The notes beneath the pieces were generated by a model. That model saw only the letters and a program-made list of their open reading frames with translations. It was not told the origin of the DNA and ran no database searches. A stretch of 64,000 nt of DNA from Pocillopora verrucosa (taxonomy: Eukaryota; Cnidaria; Anthozoa; Scleractinia; Pocilloporidae), in assembly GCF_036669915.1 (NCBI RefSeq), contig NC_089322.1:20382535-20446534 (forward strand). Direction: 5' to 3'. How positions within the stretch are numbered: position 1 is the stretch's first letter; each line of letters opens with the position of its first letter. A program made the position numbers and the translations under genes. Of the stretch, positions 53,206-64,000 are shown in pieces.

Positions 53206-56200
53206 ATGGCGATGGCAGTATTCACCTCGCGGCCTAATTCTCATCCTTTTGAGGAAAGGAGAGTTCCTTTAACGGAGCCGGTAAAGATAGGACGTTCAGT
53301 AGCGAAGAGTAGACCAGCCACAAACAATTGTATCTTCGACTGCAAGGTCTTGTCGAGGAACCATGCTATCCTATGGTATGAAGACGGGAAGGTCAGTGAA
53401 ATAAATGGATTATCATAACTGTGATGTTTACATCGAGACATTATAACTGTTGTCTGCAAAGCTCTTTCAGCTAACTAGAAAGTAATTTAAATCTTTTAAA
53501 TTGCACAATACGATTTAATCTTGAAATCCTGAGTAGTGATGTAAGTGGTTGTTCAATTTAAAGAGTAACGTTTTCAACCAATTCAATGACATTGGTGTTT
53601 CGCCGCTGAGAGATGATACTAAAACTTCTTTGTCGAGAGAAAGATTCTTCCTTTAAAAGTAACAAATAAAAGTTAATCTCAAGGGTCCTTGTTACATGTA
53701 TTATTGCGTGAATTTTTCCGGAAACACAACTTGTGATTATTTTCGACTTGTCACATGCTACTTACACGTTAGCTGTATTGATCTTTGATCGAGAAACTTT
53801 TTTGTGTGGTTTTCTTTTTCTTATTGGCAAACCACCTTCGATTTAAAAGCACAAGTGGAGATAATCGTCTAAACGCTTCGTCAGATAAACTATCCCTTCC
53901 AAAAGATTATGTGTTTTGGAATTTAATTAATTTAAAGGTTATATGTTGAGAATTTGTTTCTTTTGTAATGCAGTCTTGTTTGAAATTCAAAAATTTATTT
54001 GATCGTAGTATGTTCTGTGGCATGCTTTAATCGTGTGATTTCAGTTTCATTGCCGAACTGTAAACGAAATTGTTCTTCTCTGCTAAAAAGTTTGCCTTAT
54101 TTGGTTCACATCCTCCTACTCTTTCCTGTCTAAGTTGGAGGTGTCAACAAACTTGTCTGAACCGCAGCGGAAATGCTTTCATTCAATTTGAGTAAATACC
54201 ATTTTGTTTGTTCAAAAAATTGCTAATTTTCAAATGTATATGCAGGCTGAAACACATCATTTTGTTTGACAAACATTTTAATGAAAGTTACCCGGGGTAT
54301 GTTCTTGCAAAGCAACTAAAACTTTCAAATGAAAAAAAGTTATTCTGATATAAGAATTTCATTGTTTACATTTCTTTACAGTTTCAACCAGTTGGAGGTA
54401 CACTCAACATGTAAATTTACACAACTGCTCATCAAATAAACTGCATAGTAGAGGGGAATAACAGTCTTAGTTAATCGTGTTTCCTGTTTCCTTTGATTTA
54501 TTGCCCATGAATAGAATGAACTTGACCTGTAATGAAATGTAGCAATGCAAAAGTGCTGTGCCTCATTTACAGCTGATCAGGCATATCATGATATCAGTCA
54601 AAATTATCAAAACATTTGTTTTAAAAGCATGAAGTGGCCATTGATACCTGTATGTTGCAAACCAGCTTATCCTTGTATTTAATTCAGTATTCATAATATT
54701 AATTGGTTGTCTAAAAGCCTAGAGAATGTTGTATTGATCTAATATAGTCAGTAAATACAGTAAAGAGATGATGTTATGTGGTTACTTAAATGACAACAGC
54801 AAGGTACAGTCATACCAGCAAGTTCTAATTTTTCAATGAAAAATTGTCCAATGTATGGTGGAGTCCAAAATAATATCCCAGTTAACAAAGTCTGGGAAAA
54901 ATGATAGGGTAGAATTTCCATCAGAATTTTTTGTCACAAAAAAAAGTACCCTTGGCAAGTTTCCTTGTGTAGTCACTTATACTAACAAATTGTTCTCAGC
55001 AAGTTTTGCTTGAGCAGGTTTCTATATTGATAATTTGACATGTGTGATTTTAAGCTAGAGGTCTTTTGGAAAAAAACTGTGGTAAATATATTTTCGCATA
55101 AGGACTGCTTAAGAATACTTGACAAGAGAAAAACAAAGAAAATAATTTGGTAGAGTGAATTCTGCTCTCATTAACTATATTTACAATGATACATGTTGAT
55201 ACATTCATTATAGGTATCTTTAATATGTGTTCATTTTAACTCTGCATCCTTCTCACAGCTTCTGTCAGTGGTTTTTTTTCTAAAAAGGACTGACACAACC
55301 AGATGATATGTTTTGAATCTCCAAGAAACTCTGCCCATTGTTACATTATTCTGTAGATACATTTGTCTTTCTGAATACATGAACTAATTGAAAGTCACTC
55401 AACACAATGATTACCCATCTGAGACAGAAATTTAAACCTTGTTGTGAATAACTTGTGTGTTTATGAATTGCAGATTTTAGCATCATTGAGTAAATTTTAT
55501 GAATCTCAGACTATGTTATTCATTGATATTAGCTGATATTTGAAATATAATATAAATGATTTTGTTGTTTCAGTTCTTCTTGCAAGACACAAAAAGTAGC
55601 AATGGAACTTTTGTGAACAATGTGCGGCTTAGCAAAGGGTCAGAGGAGAGTGAGCCAAAGGAGTTAAAGTCTGGGGATATTGTTCAGTTTGGAGTGGATG
55701 TAGTAGAAAACTCTAAAAAAGGTTAGAGATTTTGCTTAACTTTGTAAGATTCCATGTTTTATTTTTAAGAGTGGCAGTGCTGTGCAGAAGGAGACTTAGA
55801 GTCGGTTATTAAGATGAAGCCTAACCAAAATCATGGTCTTACACAATCAGTGGGTCTCAGGCTTTCTATCTAAAAGGATTGATTTAATTAAATAATTGTC
55901 CTTGCACTGTAAGATTTCTGTCGTCTTTACACTTTTCACAAACATAAATGTTCAGATAAAAGGTCTAGCTGAATTGAGGATTGATTGGGATGCAGTTTTG
56001 TTAAACAATGGCTAAGCTTTTTTCTAAATAATCAGATCTTAGTGTTCCAAAACCTGGATTGAAGGGTTTAAGGTGTAGGCTCATAGTCGTGTGTTATTAG
56101 ACAAGATATCTAACTATGATAGCCCTTCTCTCCATCCAGGAGTATAAAGAGGTGATAAAACTGACAAAATGTTCATATTTGGACTTAATGTCTTTTTTAT

Positions 56201-59200
56201 TTATTGGTTCTCAGTAACTCATGGCTGTATTGTGGCCACTGTGACCCTGTTTCTACCTGATGGAAAAGAAGCAACCAAGTAAGTCATGGTTGTCAGGCTG
56301 TGGTTATTATAAGCTCAGTAAGGGTTACACATCAATCAATTCAAACTTTTACATCCACTTCCCCCCCCCCCTCTCCTCCCCCCCCCACCCTCCACACAAG
56401 TCCAGACATTTTAACTTTCACTGACAAAAATGTATCAGATACTACTGCTTTCTGTGGCATTTTCTGCCATTTTAGTGTTGAAGATAGTTTATAACACAAC
56501 AAAATATATCTTTTTCAAATCAAATATAGTAGTAGACAGTTGAAAGCAAAGCAGAAGTACTAGTTAGAGAAAAAAACACTTAACTACATTTATTAATGAA
56601 AATGAACACACATCAGAATGGTGGGGGTTTGAGAGACATTGCACTCATTGATAACTTGATTATGATTTAACTTGTTGCAGGAGTGGTGTTCCCAGAAGCT
56701 TGTTTGCATTGGTATGTTGTTAAAGGGCAGTTTTCCTTTAATCCTTTACTCTTAAGATAAACTAATAAATAATTTTCTTTTATCACCAGTCAAGATGTAG
56801 GGTGATAGCAGTGATAGTATTGATAGCATTATCCAACCTTTGAATAACTAGGCGCCAGTAGTTTAAAGAGCAGATAGCACTATCCAATGGATGAATGGTC
56901 ATCCAGTGGATAAGTAGTAATAAAACATACTGATTATTAAATATTGATTAGAATTAATAATATTAAATATTAATTTAATTCTTAAATTCCTATAATGTTG
57001 TTTCTGCTCTCACAACAGAATGAAAATGGCATCCAAGCACAAGAAATATGGCAGTTATCCCAGTATTTACAGGTAAATGTAAAGCAGTATATCATGTTTG
57101 ATCAGTGTGTCCTTATTATTTGCCATTCTTGGGTTGATAAGTGAAATTTTCATGCAAAAAAAAAAGTCACTTGTCTTGTAGTTATTTTAATGATAAAATT
57201 CAATTTCTCATTACCTCTTTTTTTTTGTTTGACAGGATGCGCTCTACAGAGAACAAATGCTGGAAAACAAACTGGCAAATCTTCAGAGACTTATATCAGA
57301 CTCAAAAGGAGCAGTGGAGGACAACACCCAGGTAGTTGCTTATGGCATTGGTGTGTGTTTCCTTAGGATATCTTGATGGCTATGCCTTACATGTATACTG
57401 TACTCTGAATTTTGAAGTTGCATGGACATGCATCTTTGATTTTTTCCTTTTCAGTCATTTGCTCAAGAGGACAAATTGCTGTCAAGATTAGAGATTTTGG
57501 AAAACCAGCTGGAAACTTTAACAAAGGTAAAGTATGGAGCACCATGTGTTGACAACAAACATTTGATGTATTACATTAATGGTCAAAGTGAGGATTTTTC
57601 AAGTAAGCTTGTTGAGTATGTGGACACAGGAAAATTAAGATGGCATTTATCTTTTCCAGAATTTAAATGAAGATGACATAAAAAAAGAACTGCTTGTTCT
57701 CCAAGAGGAAAGACACAATTATGAGATGAGGGCAAAGGTGGGTGTTTTGTGTCAGATTTTGATTTTGATTTTTATCCTGAGACATTGTGGCCTTAGGGTT
57801 AGAGCACTGGACTCCAATTTGAGGGTTCAGGTTCCAGACCTGGCCAAGACATCTCTTCCAGGAGGGGGAAGAGAGGAGTGATACTCCCAGTCACTTCATG
57901 CTATGGAAACTGGGATTGGTTCCAGCTGTATGACTGTGCAACTGGACATACTGATTAGTATAGACTTAACCTTTTTTTTTTTTTTTTCCTGAACCCCTAT
58001 GATTTTAGTATACATGTAAACCTTATCATAGGCAAGTATATGTATCTACAGTTTATGGCATTCCTTGCATGAATATAGAAGTTAAGGTGATTTCTTTGTG
58101 TTTTTCTTTGCTTGTAGATATGGTGCCTCTGATAACTTACTTTAGATATTGTGCTTTGTCTCTCCTAGGAGTCACTCAAAAAAGTGTTGCAGGAAAAATT
58201 AGAAGCTATTCAAAAATTAACTGAAATAGAGGTAACTGATAGTTGAAGTGCATTTTATTGTGTAGAGCCAATGGAAAAATGGTTGTTAGTACACATGTGA
58301 AAAAGCTTTTTATGTAAGTTGTACCTTTTGTTCTATAAATTCTAGAAATCATGTAACAATGCTGAGGATGAATGTCTTCATTTCAAGTCCTTATATGAAA
58401 GATCACAGCAAGAACTTAAAGATTTGGCTGAAAAACACAAGCAGGTAAGGGAATGGTGTCACCCCTGTTATGTTTTTCATTGGTGCCAGTCAACTTTACG
58501 TAATCCATATAATCTTATAAAGCTCAGTTCCTTACTGTGGTGGTAAATCTCACTGGTGTTATTCTAACCCTTGTGTAAACTTCTCTCAGACTTACATTGT
58601 AATATCTTCTTAACTTGCCAGAGATTACAAGAAATGCAGAGTCTTCAGGATCAAGTTGAGGAAGCTGAAAAGAGACATTCTGCAGTTGAAGAGCAGGTTA
58701 TTTAATTGTGAAAATGTTTTGTTAATTTGAATGTAGTTAACCATGCATTGTGTTCAAACTTAAAACAACAAAATAAAGGCATCTGAAATGCTCAAAAGTT
58801 ACCGATAAAGTCTAAGCCTACAAAGTGATGCCTGGTTTGATCATGATGACATTGCAGGTTCATTGGTGTATCGCATAAAGAGACCAAATTTTTACCAACC
58901 AAGAATTTTTTGACCTATGCTTTTATGTCACTAGAACAGCCTACAGTGACTACAGCTTTAAAAGAAAAAAAATCATTAGGAAATGGCTATTCCTCTTAGA
59001 TCTTACCTTGAATTGTTTCTTACTACAATGAAACTTTTATTATCTCTTTTTGATGTACAGGTAGCTCCTGGCATTTTGATATGTGACATTTTTTTCACCT
59101 TTAGGAGAGGTTTAAAAAGCTTCCTTTCTTGTATCAACCTCATACAGCCTGACATCAGTGTGCAAGTTCTCTATACATTTTCTATAATTGTATTGGGAGA

Positions 59201-62200
59201 ATTTGTCTAACAATCAAGAGCCTCGAGGGTTTATGATCATTTCTTTTATTGTCATGACCCTAATGTTTGATTCAAGGATGGTACTGTTGGGAGAAATTAT
59301 ATGCTTTATCTCTCTCAGGGGTATAATAGGGTGAATGTCTTTTTTTTCCCTTTTGTTTTAAACTTTGAATTATGTTTTATTTGTAGGCTCTTCAAGAGAA
59401 AACTGAATTTGAAATGAGACTAAAAGAAGCAGAGCTTCGTGAAGCTTCATTAGCTGCACAGGTTTGTTGATATGAAGAAAAGAAGACAGGCTTTGGAAAT
59501 GTTAAGCATGACTTCTTCAGCAAACAGGAAACAAAAAAATTCAGTCTCTCACGAGCTGCTCACAGCCATTTTCATACTTAGTTAAGATATCTGCATAATT
59601 TGTCAACAAGACACTTTTTGCAATTTTGTTCAGGGTTGATGAAAGACAAGTGGAATGTTTAGTCAAGTCAGAGTTCTCCCCTGTCATTTATCATCGGCAT
59701 AAGCATCATGTTTAAACTCACATTTGTGAGCATTTTTATGACATTGGTCTGTTGCTGTTTTCTGTAACTGTTCATTAGCAAATCCTCAGACTTTGTCATT
59801 GGAGATCTTCTAACTTTTGCAAAATAGCAAATACCAATCTTAAATGCTCTCTCAGTGATCGTTTGCTGACCCATTAGAGTGAAAACTTTGTGTGCTTCTA
59901 GATTAAAAGTAAAATTTATTCACTACTTTCTATTTACAGAAAGAATCTTTACAAGCAGAATGTGATTTTAAGAAAGAACAAGTTGAAGCAATGAAAGGTA
60001 AAATAGTTTGTGGCCTCTATCTAAACCAAGATCTATAATTTCTCTACCGATAAAAAGATTGCATGCTCTGTATGACAAATGTCAAACTCCTTGACTCATC
60101 AATTTGATCAATGTACCTGCAGTCACTATGATTGAGGGCTTCAACCAAGTTGATTTTAAGACTTCAAAATTGAATATTCCTCTTCAGAGAATTTGGATCA
60201 ATGCTAGTATCTGAGCAAATGTGCACCTATCCACCCTCCCATCACCTAATAACAAGTAAGGATTAATGTTCGGTTAGGGGAGGGGTGGATGTACAATTGT
60301 TCAGATACTGACACTAATCCATTTTGGAGTGTTTCTTAACTTCTCAGCCCCAGTTCAACTCCTCCAACTTCAACTTTGTAGACTAGGCAGTCTTGACTAT
60401 GCACAATAACAAGTTTAACAAGTCAGTGGTTCTAAGAGGAATTTGACTTCAGTTTCTTCACCGATAAACAGAATTTCAAACAGAATTTGTTCAAACTTAG
60501 CAAGGTGTTTCCCCTTTGCCAGCAAAAGTTGGTCAGCCTAACCAATAAATCTGCCTGCCAATTCATTTGCACACACTTATACTTTGACTCTGAAAACAAG
60601 AGATAAAAGTACAATAAGAGCCCTTAGAAGATGTTTTTACTCTGCCTGAAATTTGGTTTTGTTGATTGTCATTCTAACCATGTTTTTGGCATGATTTTTA
60701 GTTCACATTGATAAAACTAAAGATGAACATCGCCAGCCAGGTGCTGAGTACAAATCACCAGTGATCCAGCTACAAGGTATAATTTTATTTCAATTGCATG
60801 ACATTGTGATAACAAAATTTATTCTACAGGTGTAGGTAAACTGGCAGCAGGTGTAGGTAAACTGGCAGCAGGTATTACAACTTTGGGGAACTCCTTTGCA
60901 GTAACATTGATCTGACTTGGTACCAAAATTAATTACATGCACATGTAAGAGATTAGATGTGGTGTAATTTCCATATCTGCATTATCTGTTCCATCACTCT
61001 GACCACATGTTTAGGCAGACATCAGTCTGTGGTTCATGAACTGTTGGCTGAATGCCAGCTTGTTAACTTGTATAAACATTTGAGAGGACTGGGAGAATTT
61101 TAACATTCCTAGATGGGTTTTAAGTTGAGCTATCGGCACGAAAGCTCTTGTTCTCAACAAGAGCTTGAAATGGAAAATATGCATTTTTTCTGGTTTGTTT
61201 ATTTTACAGGTAGGTTGGAAATTTATTAGCTCCATGATATATTTGCCTTTCCTGTGAATTGGTTTTAATAGTGTTAATTCTTTAAAAGATGGTGAAGAAC
61301 TTTCAGATACATGCACTGTTTCTTCCTTTGGGAACTTTCTATTTCTACCTTTTGATGAATTATAATCTATGAATTTGAGTTAGAGATGGTTAAAAATTTT
61401 CTTGATGACTTGTCTGAGTTTTTTGTGAGGAAGCTCGTTGTTAAGGTTGTTCATATATTCTGTTTCTGTCTTCTTCATTATGTACTATGGCTTATTAGCT
61501 GTTTAATAAGGAAATGAATATCTTAAGTTTACATTTTTCATCTGAGAAATTAACAATTTGATCTGCAAATTTTATTTATTTCTTTACTTGGATGCTAAAG
61601 TATGATGATTTAAAACTTTTTTTTCCAATATTTGAAACTAAATCTTGCTAAGAACAGTTTGACATTGATTATGCAGAATTCTAGATGAATTTTTGTGAAA
61701 TTGCAGCCAAAATTTTTGCTGGTATCTCAGTATTCCAATACACATTTTTTTAATATGTGCAAACAAAACAGGTACCAGCAGGTACTTATTAGTTGTCATT
61801 GTGATACTGTCAACTTTTTTTTCCAAAATAAACCCTTTGAAATTAGTGGATAACTAATCCCTTAATCACCCAGGGATAAAGTGCAATAATAGTTTTATTT
61901 TGATTCATTACTTATGATAATCAACATTGATAATCAATGTTTTATCTACTCTAGTACAATGTATATTCATGAATAAGAAGGACTAATGCTCGGAAACATA
62001 GAATTTTGTTGTATAACTGATATACTAAATTTTTATGAGAAAAATCTGATTTGCTCAAAAACCTAGTTTTATCTTGCTGGTAAAATTACAAGGAGATGTG
62101 CAAAACACTTTAAAAGCAATGAATTATAGTTAATGTTGATTTTAGGTAAAGACATGAAAATTCATTTTGTAGGGATGTAGGGTCAAAACAAGAAAAATCT

Positions 62201-63934
62201 TCTCTAAACCATTGGCCTGCAGCTCACAATTTGCAAAATTTTCCTCAAGACTATTTTACTTGTTAGCTGGTTTATTGGGTTTGAGTGAAGTAAAGAAAAA
62301 TGTAAAGTAAATTGTTTTGTGTTCTCAGTCAAGTTTGCTCTGAACTAAAACAAAAAAAAACTGTGAACACTTTGACATGATGCTACCAGGTCGAGTATGT
62401 GCTGATTAATAAAAGTTAAGTTCAAGATGTATGCAAACCTCAAAACCAGGGACTAATCACCACTTGTTTTCTGTTTAGTTTTCAACAGCTGATCTGCCTT
62501 TTCATTGAATTACAACACTCCATCAGTGTTTCTGGTGTCTGTTGTTTTTATGAGTTTCGTCGCATAAAAACTCTCCATGAAGAGAATGAGTTTGATAATT
62601 AAAAATATTTGATTTGCTTTGATTTTTGCTTTGACAGTATTTCTTGCATGTTCCTTATTTGTTGGTATTTGTAGATGAAACTGTCATTGAGACTGTTGAT
62701 GTAAATGGAACAAGAGAACTGGAATCAGTACCAGAAAGTTTGGATGGTGGTGAGTTGTACAGTTCATACATGTCTTGACATTTATAGCAATTGTTGGCCC
62801 AGGAACTTGTCCTCAATAGTCTGAGTGAAATTTTAAACTGCAAGCTAAATGGAATAGACAAATATGTTGTGGAAAGAGTGTTCTTTAACCCTGAAACTCT
62901 ATTAGTGACCAAGAGAAAGTTTCTCCTTACATTATCAATACAATACCAAGCAGATAGGTGAGGAGAACAACCAAAAAAAATCAATTAAGGGATTATTAGC
63001 TGATTGCTTACCAAATTCTTGGAACTTACATCATAAGAACTGTTTGAGACATTATAAGGAGCTTATCAATGAGATCTTGGAAGTGAAATGGTTAAGGTTC
63101 TAGCTCTTTTAATCATAAACCTCTGCGGCGTACTTAACTCTCCATTTTCTGCCCTTGTGACAATTCTTGATGGAGGCAGCAGTTGTTTTTCAGATCCCTT
63201 TCCTTCTCAGGTTGTTACATAAACCCTCTGAAGAACATACCCAAGTACTTTACATGATTAGACTTTAACCTATTTTCTCTCTGTATCGCATTTGGCCCAG
63301 CAAAATAATGTAGTTTAAAATTGTTAATTTTTTTTTTGATTCTATTTCTTTACAGAAGATGCAATAGAACTGGAAAACATGGAGGACAGTGATCAATCAA
63401 ACACAGATGATGTTAAAATCCTACAAGGTAAGTTATGATGTAGAGTCCTCGAGATACTAAACGTAGAGTGTAGTTTCACCATTCTTTTGTCTGTTAAACC
63501 TTGAAACATATACACGTAATTTTTTTCCCTCACAGTTCAAGTTGAAAATCTCCAAAGTGAAGTTAGTGAAAAAGAAAGGGTTCTGAATTCTCTTCTAGGC
63601 AATTTTGAATTAGAATTGTAATTCAGAGATATGACCAGGTATCATTTTTACTCGTGGAAACGCGCAGGGGGATTCGATATGTAAATTGTCTCTCGCTTCA
63701 TCCAGGATTACAACTGGGTACTGGCGAATTTTCAGGACCCAGATGAGATGCTGTGGGGGGCGGGGTGGTGGTAACCTAGGGGTAATTACTCTTGGCTAGT
63801 TATTGATAAATGGTTCATGTGTTGCCTTGTTATTTTTCATCAATTCCTTTTTTTCCCCCTTTTTTTCGTAGGCGAGTTAGAAAAGTCACAACTAACTGCG
63901 AAGGAAGACAATGAAAAGATTCGCTCACTTGAAG
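53206..63934 (+). CDS. SLMAP: Sarcolemma membrane-associated protein homologue (FHA plus coiled coil), 5' part
   Basis: SLMAP is a tail-anchored FHA protein, an adaptor of the STRIPAK phosphatase complex. Eighteen exons encode about 482 residues: 53206-53391, 55574-55721, 56215-56278, 56681-56711, 57019-57072, 57236-57331, 57455-57526, 57660-57737, 58169-58231, 58346-58444, 58622-58696, 59387-59461, 59940-59997, 60702-60776, 62675-62749, 63356-63427, 63536-63598 and 63872-63934. The FHA domain shows [44 protein letters not shown] and [11 protein letters not shown]. Charged coiled-coil exons follow ([57 protein letters not shown]). Exon 17 needs a GC donor to join exon 18. The C-terminal anchor lies beyond the window. 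The start MAMAVF aligns with the family N-terminus. Confidence 0.93.
53800..55560. other. First SLMAP intron, central part
   Basis: An AT-rich intron without recognised repeats or exons. It is the largest repeat-poor stretch in the window. Confidence 0.4.
56816..56935. repeat. Dispersed GGATAACGCTATCC-type repeat, copy 2
   Basis: attatccaacctttgaataac, agcagatagcactatcc and gtcatccagtggataagt match blocks of 2388-2505, but in permuted order. Confidence 0.7.
57786..57850 (+). repeat. tRNA-like SINE head (type 2), with body
   Basis: gtggccttagggttagagc (box A) and ggttcaggttccagacctgg (box B). The following 120 bp (cacttcatgctatggaaac, gggattggttccagctg) may be the SINE body; similar words occur near 21020-21050. 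Confidence 0.7.
59140..59340 (+). repeat. Family C dispersed repeat (SLMAP intron 11)
   Basis: Diverged copy: cctgacatcagtgtgcaag, gggagaatttgtctaacaa and ttgtcatgaccctaatg. Confidence 0.7.
60195..60320. mobile_element. GGATCAATATCAG-type foldback, copy 3
   Basis: ggatcaatgctagtatctg mirrors cagatactgacactaatcc. The inner G-rich gttaggggaggggtgg is intact while its C-rich partner is decayed. It lies in SLMAP intron 13. Confidence 0.85.
60829..60870. repeat. 21-bp exact tandem duplication
   Basis: ggtgtaggtaaactggcagca occurs twice in tandem, 50 bp after SLMAP exon 14. Confidence 0.9.
60880..62600. other. SLMAP intron 14, central part
   Basis: AT-rich intron. No exon with a coiled-coil frame and no recognised repeat was found. 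Confidence 0.4.
62886..63097 (+). repeat. Family A dispersed repeat (SLMAP intron 15)
   Basis: taaccctgaaactctattag, gtgaccaagagaaagtttc, ttagctgattgcttacc and gatcttggaagtgaaatgg to the right terminus. It is more diverged than the copies at 7.1 and 15.2 kb. Confidence 0.8.
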
Positions 63935-64000
63935 GTACGATGTGGCTAAAATCGTTTTTTTTTTTTTTTCAAATTTCTTTCTCTCCCCAGCCTAGACAAT

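Overview
The window is animal nuclear DNA, most likely from a cnidarian, probably a stony coral or a close anthozoan relative. The genes have many short exons with GT-AG introns. Their best-recognised relatives are metazoan genes (IMMP2L, NUBP1, AMZ2, MGLL, EDEM1, SLMAP). The AT-rich introns and intergenic DNA are packed with short dispersed repeats, foldback elements and tRNA-derived SINE heads. Organism placement is inference. Gene names rest on protein motifs recalled from the families, not on a search.

Layout. At the left edge the first coding exon of a CYP3-clan cytochrome P450 runs off the window on the minus strand. At 2.6-5.8 kb a complete five-exon IMMP2L (mitochondrial inner membrane peptidase subunit 2) lies on the minus strand, head to head with a complete eleven-exon NUBP1 (cytosolic Fe-S scaffold, 6.1-13.2 kb, plus). 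Only about 300 bp separates the two start codons. Then, all on plus: a two-exon AMZ2 archaemetzincin (14.3-16.6 kb), a seven-exon monoglyceride-lipase-like gene with an apparent 2-nt frameshift (17.2-22.7 kb), and a thirteen-exon EDEM1-like ER mannosidase gene (25.5-35.6 kb).

From 35.6 to 42.6 kb the DNA is gene-poor. It holds two single-exon paralogues (38.5 and 41.4 kb, plus) for small proteins with N-myristoylation signals and a strongly conserved C-terminal block. I do not recognise this family. At 42.6-48.2 kb a six-exon minus-strand gene encodes a type I membrane protein of about 515 residues that resembles metazoan LolA-like ectodomain proteins. At 50.6-51.7 kb there is an intronless-CDS rhodopsin-class GPCR lacking the DRY arginine and the NPxxY tyrosine. 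From 53.2 kb to the right edge lie the first 18 coding exons of SLMAP (FHA domain plus coiled coil), which continues beyond the window.

Repeats. Three families of roughly 200-bp elements, all bounded by AACCCTTT-like ends, occur many times, mostly in introns, and some are split by later insertions. A CCAAT-box-rich repeat occurs four times and a G/C-rich foldback three times. Three other foldback loci carry hammerhead-ribozyme-like cores, as expected for Penelope-like element remnants; one pair of arms is identical over 79 bp with intact cores. I found no CRISPR array, rRNA gene, functional tRNA or bacterial-type operon.
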